NCBI GenBank assembly: GCA_035578155.1
Contig: JAPWDM010000008.1
Span: 3,183,347-3,247,346 of the forward strand
From: Brachynemurus nebulosus
Lineage: Eukaryota > Arthropoda > Insecta > Neuroptera > Myrmeleontidae
DNA: 64,000 nt
Reading direction: 5' to 3'
Both the position numbers and the translations under genes were made by a program. The notes under the pieces were generated by a model. That model saw only the letters and a program-made list of their open reading frames with translations, was not told the DNA's origin and did not search any database. Position 1 is the stretch's first letter. Every line of letters begins with the position of its first letter. Positions 1 to 10,096 of the stretch are shown here, in pieces.

Positions 1-336
1 TTCCAACTTTCGGCGCCAACTTCTTTCCGGTGCCGTTTGGCGTTTTCTGACGTCGCTGTAACTAATATACCAGATGGCATTGATGTACAGGGATAAAATT
101 AGAGTCGGGACATGAGTTTCGATAGTTTGCTATTTTTCATCAGATTCATCTAACATAAATTGGAAATAAATTAAATATTTAAAAAAATACTTCAACTCAA
201 CCTAGAAAGATTAATTAAAAAATTTTAATTTTTCGTTAACACATAACTTGGTGACGATAATTTTGTACTCAATCATATGATAATTAATTTTGACATCTAT
301 TTGATGAAAAATGCTCACATGTCCCAACTCTATTTA

Positions 337-700
337 GTATACCCCATAGAGCACTAGAGGTAAAATACATATCTCTATACTACTGAAACCAGTGTAACCC
401 CTTGAGATAGAAAATATGTTGTATACGTGCACGTTGTTTACTTTGTATTTGTGCGGTAAACTCTGTTAGTGTGAGTGGTGATAGCCGTCACGTGACCTTG
501 GCTCGCATACATGTGTGTGATACCACAACGCTACTTGTGCCGGTTCAACAATCAAATTTATTGTTGTTTGACTGACTTACACTGAGCGATGGGTACTGAG
601 CAACTGACACTAACAATAAGCAGCCTAAGATGCACATAAGTGATTGCAGAAAAGAGATAGTTATATTCGTTCTATTTGTTCTGTGGTATACCCCCTATAC
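337..700 (+). repeat. MITE-K copy 1, about 360 bp
   Basis: This block is repeated in inverted orientation at about 16930-18096, where a younger element interrupts it. The ends resemble each other as an imperfect inverted repeat (GTATACCCCATAGAGC at the left, TCTGTGGTATACC at the right). It has no coding capacity. It contains the perfect palindrome GTCACGTGAC at 487-496, kept in the other copy. The superfamily is unknown. Confidence 0.6.
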
Positions 701-1294
701 CATTAGCGCCACGTAGCAAACTGGTCCGTCCTTGAAAACAAGTGGCAGCAAGGGGCCAAACTACTGTTTAATAATATGCATCCCGACTGTAATCAAAATT
801 TTACGTCATCAGACTGGGCAGAGAGGTGGAAAGTTGTATACGTATTTAGAGTTTGTGTTGGTATGTGTAGCGTTGTGGATGTTTGCTGTGTGATACTCTT
901 TATGTATGCAGCTAAGTGGTCTAAGGTGGGAGTGGGTACATACACAAGAACAATAGCATGTATGTACCTGCTAACAATGAACAGTGAACAGCGTAATAAT
1001 GCAAGTATACGCTTGAAGAGTCGATGGACGACTAACTAGTAAGCTGGTTACATTGTTAACACAACGCAGTATTCATTCGACGAAGGACACGGACTGACTA
1101 ATGCCTTAAGCTGTGACACGACTCCAAATGACTCCACGCCAATTACCCCAATTACACGTTTTTAATATTAGCTGGTTTCTAGTGTTCTATGAGTGGCAGG
1201 GACATGGTTACTGGTTTTTATTTTGTAAATTACTAGGGTAAGTAATTTTTTTAACATTGGCAGCACTGAACTGCTATCTTTTTTAACCTTATTT
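701..1294. other. Intergenic, no gene recognised
   Basis: An 87-codon open frame at 776-1039 has no recognisable domain and is probably chance. Around 1065-1140 the sequence weakly resembles 59500-59585 (shared GACACGGACTGACTA-type wording), so this is probably an old repeat. Nothing else is supported. Confidence 0.4.
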
Positions 1295-1992
1295 ACCCTC
1301 GTGCGAATAGCCAAAATAAATTTAAAAAAATGAGATTTTTTTATTTTTGCTTCGATCAATCGTTTGTGAATCGTTTGTGAATGTTTGTGACGCTATTATT
1401 TTCGTTTGTGACTAATTATTTAATTGTTAATTACGAGTGTGTGAATAGCCAACATTTTTTAAAATTTATTGCAATATTAACTTCCGGGCACTTAATCGAT
1501 CGAAAATCGTTTGTGAATTCCAAATATACCATTAAAAACATTTGTGACAGCGTATTTTTTAAAAAAATAATAAAAAATATTATTATTTTTTGTAGTAATG
1601 AAGTTTTTTATATTGGCCACTCTGTTTAGTTGCACTCCAATGCCCACTAGTGTGAGAAAAAATAACTATTTTGTAAATGACAGCAGTATACAGAATTTTT
1701 TTTATTATTTTTTTAAAAAATACGCTGTCACAAATGTTTTTAATGATCTATTTGGAATTCACAAATGATTTTCGATCGATTAAGTGCCCGGAAGTCCATA
1801 CTGCAATAAATTTTAAAAAATGTTGGCTATTCACACACTCGTAATTAACAATTAAATAATTAATTAACTAATTAGTCACAAACGAAAATAATAGCATCAC
1901 AAACATTCACAAACGATTCACAAACTATTGATAGAAGCAAAAATAAAAAAATCTAATTTTTTTAAATTTATGTTGGCTCATCGCACGAGGGT
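1295..1992. mobile_element. Palindromic fold-back MITE, MULE-like, 9-bp TSD
   Basis: The element is almost entirely two inverted arms (about 1295-1610 and 1690-1992) around a short AT-rich centre. Its termini are ACCCTCGTGCGA and its reverse complement. The flanks carry an exact 9-bp duplication ACCTTATTT (1286-1294 and 1993-2001). Long inverted repeats with a 9-bp duplication fit Mutator-like elements, but no transposase is present. The arms contain iterated CGTTTGTGAAT words. Superfamily placement is inferred from architecture only. Confidence 0.75.
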
Positions 1993-2104
1993 ACCTTATT
2001 TATGGTACTTGTCACTGGCAGCAAAGAGTCGGCATTTTGAGTTAAAATTTTTTCTTCATATGCTGTCTCTAAAAAGTTAAATTGTGTAAAAACAGAAATC
2101 TAAA

Positions 2105-3621
2105 ATGGAGAATTCGATCAATGAATTCGGTTTTCATACATTTAAAATTAAAGTGGAGAAAGATGAAGTGAATGAACCGGTCCATGAAACTGACCATGCA
2201 AATAAAATTAAAGTAGAGAAAGATGAAGTGATTAAATCGAGCCATGAAAATTTTCACACATTTGAAATTAAAGTGGAAAAAGATGAAGCGTTTGAAAATA
2301 ATTTAATTTTATCAACAGAAACAAAAGTTTTTGAACCAGTTAAATTGCCTCAAGAAAATAATAGTTTGACAGATAAAAAAAACCTTACAGACTTACAAGA
2401 GCAAAATATAAAACTGGTAAGTGTTAGATTTTTGGATTAGAAATAACAGAATAAAATTATGCAAATTAATCAAAATACATAATTATAATATTTTAGGAGT
2501 TGAATGAATCTTTGGTCGATTTAAACAGTTTACATACGGAAATCAAAATTGAAGAAGATGAAGATCATTCGACAGATTTAACAAAACATGAAATTGAACG
2601 TGTTGCCAAAAAACGACATCCGTGTGATACATGTAATAAAACATTTAGTACTTCAAAAAATTTAAAAATACATAAAAGAATTCATAGTGGTGAAAAACCA
2701 TATCAGTGTAATGTGTGTTCTAAAACATTCAATCACTTAAGTAATTTAAAAACACATGAAATAATTCACAGTGGTGAAAGACCATATAAATGTAATGTGT
2801 GTTCTAAAACATTTAATCACTTAAGTAATTTAAAAACACATGAAATAATTCACAGTGGTGAAAGACCATATAAATGTAATGTGTGCTCTAAAACATTTAC
2901 TCAGTTAAGTCATTTAAAAACACATGAAACAATTTACAGTGGTGAAAGACCATATAAATGTAATCAATGTTCTAAAACATTTACTACTTCAAGTCATTTA
3001 AAACTACATAAAATAATTCACAGTGGTGAAAAACCGTACGAATGTAATGTGTGTTCTAAAAGATTTATTCAGTTAAGTAATTTAAAAACACATGGAATAA
3101 TTCACAGTGGTGAAAGACCGTACAAATGTAATCAATGTTCTAAAACATTTACTACTTCAGGTAATTTAAAACTACATAAAATAATTCACAGTGGTGAAAA
3201 ACCGTACGAATGTAACGTATGTTCTAAAACATTTAATTACTTAAGTAATTTAAAAACACATGAAATAATTCACAGTGGTGAAAGACCATACAAGTGTAAT
3301 GTATGTGCTAAAACATTTCATTATTCAAATGATTTAAAGAAACATAAAAGAATACACAGTGGTGAAAAACCATATCAGTGTAATATATGTTCTAAAACAT
3401 TCAGTAATGTAAGTAATTTAAAAGAACATACAAGAGTCCACAGTGGTGAAAAACCATATCAGTGTAGTATATGTTTTAAAACATTCAGTTGTTTAAATGG
3501 TATAAAACAACATGCAAAAGTCCACAGTGGTGAAAGATCATATCAATGTAATATTTGTTCTAAAACATTTACTCGTTCAGGTTATTTAAAAAAACATAAA
3601 ACAGTACATACAGGAAAATAG
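2105..3621 (+). CDS. ZNF-A1: 12-finger C2H2 protein with serial IKVE motifs, two exons
   Basis: Two exons: 2105-2416 (donor GT at 2417) and 2497-3621 (acceptor TTTTAG at 2491-2496). They join in phase 0 to give 478 residues. Exon 1 encodes three copies of an IKVEKDE motif with acidic surroundings. Exon 2 starts with one more (EIKIEEDED) and then about twelve C2H2 fingers with HSGE(K/R)PY linkers, so it is probably a sequence-specific nuclear DNA-binding protein. Finger 4 is degenerate: its last His is Tyr (THETIY). The start ATG is the one conserved in ZNF-A2 and ZNF-A3 (MENS.NEFGFHT). The 5' leader is shared with those paralogues for only about 30 bases; upstream of that lies a transposon fragment and the 9-bp-TSD fold-back element, so the original promoter may be displaced. 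The target site cannot be inferred. Confidence 0.85.
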
Positions 3622-3921
3622 CCTTTCATATGGTAGCATGACTTCAATAAGGTCACGAATGCACTTTTGTCTTTTTGAGATATTAAAGAAACTAATTTGT
3701 TAATTAATAAATTTAAAATGTTTGTAAAATTAAAAGTTGATGAAATTTGTGATGGGATCAACTGTATTTAGATCATAAATAAGATGTATTTTAAAATATA
3801 TAACTTCTGTTCTTTGCTAATCAATCATTTTGATATATTGATATGCTGAATTGCTGACGACACAAAATCTTGTTTTATTATTATTTATTATGTATTTGAT
3901 TTTGAATAACGATATAATAAC
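3622..3921. other. 3' flank of ZNF-A1
   Basis: AT-rich sequence after the ZNF-A1 stop codon. It probably contains the 3' UTR (an AATAAA-like AATAAATTTAAA lies near 3705) and then runs into the MITE at 3922. No other feature is seen. Confidence 0.4.
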
Positions 3922-4552
3922 TAGTGATCGAAGAGGTTGCGGGGCTGACAGTATTGTCTTTATTTTTTTAAGATATTAAAAATTGTTTATTTTTTTTTAG
4001 ATATATACAACAGGATTTTTTTAAATATATACAACAGGTAATTATGGATGCCTGTATACGGACAATATCCTCTTATATTGATATGTTTTGAATATATTTG
4101 AGATATGCGTGTATACATTTGTTGTCACAACTTGCTTGATCCGATTTTAATTTTATGTATTGTGTAAGGTATGTTTTGATGTTATAAGTAAATGATTTAT
4201 GTGTATCAATTGTCTTTTTTCTTCCAGTAAAATGTGAGAGAGACACATTATTTTGTTTTCCTAAAAATCTTTTTTTAAATGACAGCTTATTTTTTTATTA
4301 ACAAGTTTTAAGTTACAGTCAGTCATTCAAATTTTCAACAATTTTAATTTAAAAAAAGTTAAAATTTTTGTACTTTTTTAAAATAACGCTTTTTTGTAAC
4401 TTGAAACTAATTTTTATTAACAGCCGATGGTTAATAGAGAATATACCGATACAATTTTTAAAAAAAAAAATGTATTTACCCCGATTTTTTAACGTTTTAA
4501 GTTTTGAAAATATAAGTACAGTGCTGTCAGCACCGCAAGATTTCGAACATTA
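3922..4552 (+). mobile_element. hAT-like MITE-H copy 1, 8-bp TSD
   Basis: A 631-bp non-coding element flanked by the exact 8-bp duplication ATAATAAC (3914-3921 and 4553-4560). The imperfect terminal inverted repeats begin TAGTGATCGAAGAGG and, from the other end, TAATGTTCGAAATCTTGCGG. An inverted copy with a different 8-bp duplication lies at 23005-23639, so these are two independent insertions. The 8-bp duplication and the TAGTG start fit hAT. Confidence 0.85.
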
Positions 4553-4560
4553 ATAATAAC

Positions 4561-5443
4561 CAGCATTGGGACAGTCTGGTGCTGAAACACAATCGTTTTA
4601 TAAAATATTTTGAATTGGGGGGCTATAAATTTTATTGCAAGGCTGAGGTTTTTCTCTAGATTTGAAGACTAGCCTAAGGAAGCTAGGCTATCCTTAAGAG
4701 AACAAATTAGTAAAAATTAAAAGTTACCTATTTCTTATAATTTAATGTATAATTTTAACTTTAAAAATAATTTTAAAAAATTAATGTTGTATAAATAAGT
4801 GGTTATCTGTAATGGAAATTGTTTGAGCTGAATGGAAAAAATTTACAATGTAAACATATCTCTATTTCCTTTGTGATTATTTAAAATAACATGTATATCT
4901 CACCTTCTTTATAAACACGGTGTGGGCAATTGTTAATTTTTACATATAGTTATCCGTGCGCAAAATGTTACTTTTAATAGCAGGAGTAGAAAAAATTATT
5001 TTTAATATAATAATATAATTAAAAATCAATGAATGTTTCATTTCTGTTACAAATAGTCCGTCCCTGATTATTATGAGTACATACATATAAACAGTATTGG
5101 GTAGGAATAAAATAATTACTAATTTCTTACCTATTTCAATTAAAAGACACATAAAAATAAAAGTTGTGAATGTATAATCGCCTTTAAATATATTATCATT
5201 GAAATAATTGTTCATAAACACTCATAAAAAACAAAAAATAATTAAAAAACCTCTAAAATGACGTTTCAGTCCAGAACAGAACAATAACATATTACTGAGG
5301 TCACCGCAGATCTACAATAAATGCATTAGTTGTATGAAGATGAGGCAACCTCGCAATATACCAATCTTGCGTTCAGACTTGAAAATTGTCAATTTGTCAA
5401 AACCTCAAAATTCCAAAAATCAAATTTCCCGAGACAAAAGAAA
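4561..5443. other. AT-rich spacer between ZNF-A1 and ZNF-B1
   Basis: No gene is recognised. Short open frames here lack domain similarity. The last 100 bases resemble the leader upstream of ZNF-B2 (CTTGAAAATTGTCAATTTGTCAAAACCTCAAAATT-type wording in parts), which suggests that promoter or leader DNA was duplicated with the gene. Confidence 0.35.
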
Positions 5444-6040
5444 ATGGAAAATAAAGCGTGTATATCAAAGGATGTATTTACTGTTAAAATAAAAGAGGAG
5501 AAAAATTCACACAGTGTAGACAACGCATTTTTAAATGAAACAAAAACAGAAGTACCTGACTCTTCATGTTATTATGGAAATGAAATAAAGTTGAAACCGG
5601 GAGAAAGCAATACTGATGATTTAATAAATTTGGAAAGTTTACATACCGAAATTAAATTAGAAGATGATGAAGAGGATATGCTAACGGAAAATAGTGATTT
5701 ATTTGACGAAAATTCGGAAATATTTAACACACAGAGTACCATTGACCAAACACATGACACAATACATACAGAACAAGAAAAACCATTCAAATGTGATGTA
5801 TGTTTTAAAACATTTTCCACGTCAGGTAATTTAAAAACACATGAAAGAGTACACACAGGGGAAAAATCATTCAAATGTAATACATGTTTTAAAACATTTT
5901 CTCTGTTACATCATTTGAAGACACATGAAAGAACACATACAGGAGAAAAACCATTCAAATGTGATGTATATTTTAAAAAATTTTCTCAGTTCGGCAATTT
6001 GCAGATACACATTAAAAAACTTCACATTTCAGAAAAATAA
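5444..6040 (+). CDS. ZNF-B1: short C2H2 gene, three fingers, probably decaying
   Basis: 198 residues from the ATG at 5444, chosen because ZNF-B2, ZNF-B3 and the fragment at 55649 all begin MENK at the same point; the frame is open further upstream but that part is leader-like. The N-terminus matches ZNF-B2 closely: [16 protein letters not shown] and [13 protein letters not shown], then an acidic Asn/Ser stretch. Three fingers follow with HTGEKPF or HTGEKSF linkers. Finger 3 has Tyr in place of the second Cys (CDVYFKK), so it cannot bind zinc normally, and the frame then stops. ZNF-B2 has eleven fingers with the same N-terminus. This is either a truncated functional paralogue or an early pseudogene. 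Confidence 0.7.
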   Translation: MENKACISKDVFTVKIKEEKNSHSVDNAFLNETKTEVPDSSCYYGNEIKLKPGESNTDDLINLESLHTEIKLEDDEEDMLTENSDLFDENSEIFNTQSTIDQTHDTIHTEQEKPFKCDVCFKTFSTSGNLKTHERVHTGEKSFKCNTCFKTFSLLHHLKTHERTHTGEKPFKCDVYFKKFSQFGNLQIHIKKLHISEK

Positions 6041-6309
6041 AAAATAATCAAAAACTGAGATTCGAAAAATTCAAGATAGTTTTTTGTCTTTTATTTTTAA
6101 CCATAAAAATCGTATACAAAACCATTCCTTTTTGTTTTGCATATTTTTAATGTGTACTTAGAATGTACAAACGTAAAAAATAAAAAAAATTTTTAAGTTA
6201 TCAACTTTAATAATTATTCTATCCTTGACCGCCATTAAACTCAGTCCATCAGTATTTCTGCTTCTATCTCTTCTTGTCATATTCACTCTGTTTAGAATTT
6301 CTATAATAA

Positions 6310-6560
6310 TAGTTAAGCCGAGTATACACGTTGCGGTATAGCGGAGAGGTTTACCTGCATTGGTTGGGATACAAGAGTTTGTCCTACGCGACGTATAGCC
6401 GAATGAGTCATTTTACCGAAACGACAAAAGTCCGAATAGTCATTTAGTCGAACTGTCATTTAACCGATGCGACAAAATACCGAAAAAGTTATAATTCCGA
6501 ATGGTCAAATTACAGAAACGACATTTGACCGAATGGACATTAATCCGAAAAATAAATTTT
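6310..6560. repeat. Short tandem repeats built on CCGAAT/GTCATTT
   Basis: Degenerate units of about 12-24 bases alternate CCGAAT or CCGAAA with GACAAAA or GTCATTT-like words (for example CCGAATGAGTCATTTTA). No coding potential. It looks like the tandem core of a non-autonomous mobile element; ends were not defined. Confidence 0.55.
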
Positions 6561-6589
6561 GTTGACTTTTGTTATTTTTCGATAAAATT

Positions 6590-6752
6590 TCATAATTCTA
6601 GTTCCGACTAGAATGACATATTTATAGATTATGACTACATAATTAAGAATTTTTGATTTCAGATGTTCCCAAGAGTCAAAATCACACGGGCCATCCACGT
6701 GTTTTTTTTGAGGCGCCAACTTCAAGTGATAATAATAATAATAAAACAAAAA
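6590..6752 (+). repeat. Interspersed repeat ending in (ATA)n, copy 1
   Basis: The same block recurs at about 26839-26995. Shared landmarks are GGGCCATCCACGTG, GAGGCGCCAACTTCA and a terminal TGATAATAATAATAA run. An ATAA microsatellite end on one side only is typical of the 3' tail of a LINE or a SINE borrowing it. No ORF is seen. Confidence 0.5.
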
Positions 6753-6956
6753 TTAATTAAAATTGACATAGTGTTTGAAAAATTACCAAACTGGATCGGC
6801 TGGGACTCGAACCCGGATCTCTTGGTTACCAGCCAAGCGCCTTACCAACTAGGCCACCGATCACTTGTTCGAGTGCCACTCCAATTCAGTAATCAATCAA
6901 ACACAACCTCTCTCTAATGCGAGACGCAGTTTTATACTTTTTTAATTTCAAATGTT
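6753..6956 (-). repeat. 204-bp repeat with tRNA-like module, copy 1
   Basis: This 204-bp block is repeated, apparently without change, at 7103-7306. On the minus strand 6793-6862 reads as a tRNA-like unit: a box A-like TGGCCTAGTTGG, a perfect box B (GGTTCGAGTCC), a five-pair anticodon stem CTTGG/CCAAG, and the loop CTGGTAA giving anticodon GGT (Thr). Eukaryotes normally decode Thr codons with AGT rather than GGT. The first position of the T stem is well paired but an internal C-A mismatch is present, and acceptor and D-arm spacing is one base short. It is therefore better read as a tRNA-derived repeat than as a working tRNA gene. Confidence 0.65.
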
Positions 6957-7102
6957 ATCGAGTGCCTGTGAAACATTATTAGTGTATGGCGAATTTTTAT
7001 CCGTATTTAAACATACACCAATATTCATATGTTCACTCAATGTTCAGCTTTGGCTGATACTTGAACACTCGATGTACTTTGGCAAATGGCCAATTCATTA
7101 TG

Positions 7103-7306
7103 TTAATTAAAATTGACATAGTGTTTGAAAAATTACCAAACTGGATCGGCTGGGACTCGAACCCGGATCTCTTGGTTACCAGCCAAGCGCCTTACCAACT
7201 AGGCCACCGATCACTTGTTCGAGTGCCACTCCAATTCAGTAATCAATCAAACACAACCTCTCTCTAATGCGAGACGCAGTTTTATACTTTTTTAATTTCA
7301 AATGTT
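7103..7306 (-). repeat. 204-bp repeat with tRNA-like module, copy 2
   Basis: Direct repeat of 6753-6956 separated by 146 bp; I see no difference between the copies. The tRNA-like unit is at 7143-7212 on the minus strand. Immediately downstream (7307-7374) short inverted pieces of the right end recur around an ACATATAT-rich core, which suggests rearrangement at this edge. Confidence 0.65.
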
Positions 7307-7374
7307 GAAATTAAAAAAGTATAATATACACATATATGTTATAACATATATAACATTTGAAATTAAAAAAGTAT

Positions 7375-8450
7375 TGTCAACAGTTTGGACCTGGTACGAT
7401 CGTATTTAACAGAACGGTATCAGATAGTTAGTTTTAACAATGACACTTCGAGTGCTTTGCCTATCCATCACGGTGTACCACAAGGTTCAGTGTTAGGTCC
7501 TACATTATTCTTAATTTATATTAATGATTTACCAAGAAATAGTCCGCAATCTAAATTTATTTTATTTGCTGATGACACAACAGTGGCCAACGCGAGTAAT
7601 AGTTACGAATCTTTGAAAATAGCCATGGATAAAGCTTATGATAATATTAAATCATGGTATGCTGTCAACAAACTCAGTCTCAATAGCTCTAAAACACATA
7701 ATATGATATTCAATGACGGTTCTGAAAACAGGGATATTGGATCGATAAAATTTCTGGGACTATATATAGATCCAAAATTAACTTGGGATTGTCATATCGA
7801 TGAAATTGGCAAAAAGATCACTAAGAGTTTTTTTCTTATTAAGAAGTCTCTCTGGAATTGTATCAAATAATGTGTTACTAACAACTTTCCATGCATTGGT
7901 GCAAAGTCATATCTCCTACGCACTAATCATATGGGGACACTCAAAACGCGCAAAAAGAATATTTAAACTTCAACGAAAAGCCATAAGGGCCATGTTCAAA
8001 TTAGGATTTAGGGAAGATGTGCATGAATATTTTATAAATAATGAAATTCTAACTGTACCGTCTCTTTTTATTTACCAATCTTTGATTTATGTGAAAGAAC
8101 ACGAATGTGACTATTTAACGCATAGTGAAATGCATTCCTACGGAACCAGAAATAGAAAAAATATTTATATTGACTTCCATCAAGTTAACAAAACTAAAAC
8201 TGGCATTTGCTATTACGGGCCAAAACTATTCAATAAGTTGCCTCCTCATGTTAAGAATTTAGGCATTAATCGGTTTAAGCACGTTATTAAATGCTTACTG
8301 ATCAAGAATTGTTTTTATAATATTGATGATTATTTTAACACAACATTTTAGATATTTAGACTTTTTTTATTGTTTTTAATTTTGACTTGTGTAAACATAT
8401 TTTTTGTACTAACATCAATAAATATTATTATTATTATTATTATATACATT
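7375..8450 (+). mobile_element. 5'-truncated LINE (jockey/CR1-type) with (ATT)n tail, frameshifted
   Basis: The sequence encodes the back half of a non-LTR reverse transcriptase. Frame one (7385-7867) has the VPQGSVLGPTLF motif, the catalytic FADDTT motif and the later FLGLYID motif. Frame two (to 8351) carries the C-terminal thumb region and the YGTRNR-type tail. A frameshift near 7846-7855 joins the two. The 5' part (endonuclease, fingers) is missing, as is usual after incomplete target-primed reverse transcription. The 3' end is an AATAAATATTATTATTATT tail at about 8415-8450. The element cannot be active. Clade assignment is from general motif style only. Confidence 0.85.
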
Positions 8451-8684
8451 CTCTTATACGACATGCCATATACATAATTATACAAAAATATTTATTTACA
8501 GGTAAAAGAAAAAAATAAACAATGTGATACGAAATAAATTTTTAAAATTAAACATAAGTTTATGAAATATTTTTCATCTCGAACTTCTTGGTTCGGGATG
8601 CAGTGTCGGGGCCATGTACAATAGTCTTTAAGGGCACCCAATGGGAAGTTAACCGTCTGAATATGCCTGTCTCACCCAAATTTT
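8451..8684. other. Spacer downstream of LINE tail and ZNF-B2
   Basis: AT-rich sequence between the LINE tail and the ZNF-B2 stop codon (on the minus strand). It should include the ZNF-B2 3' UTR. No other feature is recognised. Confidence 0.35.
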
Positions 8685-9959
8685 TTATAATTTCTTTTTT
8701 TTAGTGTGAAGTCTTTTGATGTGTCTGTTTAAACTGTCCGACCGAGAAAATGTTTTAAAACATACGTTACATTTAAATGGTTTTTCTTTTGTATGTATTC
8801 TTTTATGTCCTTTTAAATTACCTAACTGAGAAAATGTTTTAAAACATATATCACATTTGAATGGTTTCTCTTTTGTATGTATTCCTTCATGTATTTTCAA
8901 ATGACTTGACTGGGAAAATATTTTAAAACACACATCACATTTGAAGGGTTTTTCTCCCGTGTGTATTCTTTCATGTTTTATTAAATTACTTGACTGGAAA
9001 AATGTTTTAAAACATATATCACATTTAAATAGTTTTTCTTCTGTATGTGTTACTTTATGTCTGCGTAAAGTAGATGAATCAGAAAACGTTTTAAAACATG
9101 TATCACATTTGAATGGTTTTTCTTTTGTATGTATTCTCTCATGTATTTTCAAATGACTTGACTGGGAAAATGTTTTAAAACATGTATCACATTTAAATGG
9201 TTTCTCTCCCGTATGTATTCTTTCATGTGTTTTTAAATTATAGGACTGAGAAAATGTTTTAAAACATATATTACAGTTGTATGGTTTCTCTCCTGTATGT
9301 ATTTTTTTATGATCCTTCAAACTGTTTGAGTGATAAAATGTTTTAAAACATGTATTGCATTTGAATGGTTTTTCTCCTGTATGTATTATTTTATGTGATT
9401 CCAAATGGCCTGACTGAGAAAATGTTTTAAAACATGTATTGCATTTGAACGGTTTTTCTCCTGTATGTACTCTTTCATGTGATCCCAAATGGCCTGACTG
9501 AGAAAATGTTTTAAAACATGTACTGCATTTGAATGGTTTTTCTCCTGTATGTATTCTGTTATGTGTTTTCAAATTACCTGACGTGGAAAATGTTTTAAAA
9601 CATACATCACATTTGAATGGTTTTTCTTGTTCTGTATGTATTGTGTCATGTGTTTGGTCAATGGCACTCTGTGTGTTAAATATTTCTGAATTTTCGTCAA
9701 ATAAATCACTATTTTCCGTTAACGTATCCTCTTCATCATCTTCTAATTTAATTTCGGTATGTAAACTTTCCAAATTTATTACACCGCCAGTATTGCTTTC
9801 TTCCGGTTCCAACTTTATTTCATTTCCATAAGAACATGAAGGTTCAAGTATTTCTGTTTTTGTTACATTTAAAAATGCGTTGTCTATACTCTGTGAATTT
9901 TCCTCCTCTTTTATTTTAACAGTAAATACATCATTTGATGTACACACTTTATTTTCCAT
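8685..9959 (-). CDS. ZNF-B2: 11-finger C2H2 protein
   Basis: One uninterrupted frame of 424 residues from the ATG at 9959-9957, the MENK start shared by the B family; the frame is open further upstream to 10076 but that part matches leader sequence of ZNF-B1. Residues about 1-110 are acidic and carry VKIKEEEN, NEIKLEPEES and [12 protein letters not shown]. Eleven fingers follow, nearly all FKC(D/N)xCFKTFS with HTGEKPF or HTKEKPF linkers, the last ending HIKRLH. All fingers keep their Cys and His ligands. The gene lies opposite in strand to ZNF-B1 and B3 and just inside a Harbinger-like element boundary at 10097. Expected role is nuclear DNA binding; targets are unknown. Confidence 0.88.
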   Translation of the reverse strand: MENKVCTSNDVFTVKIKEEENSQSIDNAFLNVTKTEILEPSCSYGNEIKLEPEESNTGGVINLESLHTEIKLEDDEEDTLTENSDLFDENSEIFNTQSAIDQTHDTIHTEQEKPFKCDVCFKTFSTSGNLKTHNRIHTGEKPFKCSTCFKTFSQSGHLGSHERVHTGEKPFKCNTCFKTFSQSGHLESHKIIHTGEKPFKCNTCFKTFYHSNSLKDHKKIHTGEKPYNCNICFKTFSQSYNLKTHERIHTGEKPFKCDTCFKTFSQSSHLKIHERIHTKEKPFKCDTCFKTFSDSSTLRRHKVTHTEEKLFKCDICFKTFFQSSNLIKHERIHTGEKPFKCDVCFKIFSQSSHLKIHEGIHTKEKPFKCDICFKTFSQLGNLKGHKRIHTKEKPFKCNVCFKTFSRSDSLNRHIKRLHTKKKKL

Positions 9960-10096
9960 TTTCTTTTTTCTCGGGAAATTTAATTCTAGAATTGTTTTGA
10001 GGTTTTGACAAATTGACATTATCACGTCTGAACTATAGATAAAATACACCAAGATTTCCATTCTCAAGATTGCCAACTTCTATCCTAGTAAGGTAT

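Noticed and set aside
6793..6862. Functional tRNA-Thr(GGT) gene on the minus strand
   Set aside because: The anticodon is not a normal eukaryotic one, stem spacing is off by one base, and the unit lies inside a duplicated 204-bp repeat. Called as tRNA-derived repeat.
9529..9831. Open frames opposite to zinc-finger exons (also 5572-5874, 8941-9156, 60053-60352)
   Set aside because: Shadow frames of C2H2 repeats; their periodic SPVC..LSC wording is the reverse of finger codons.
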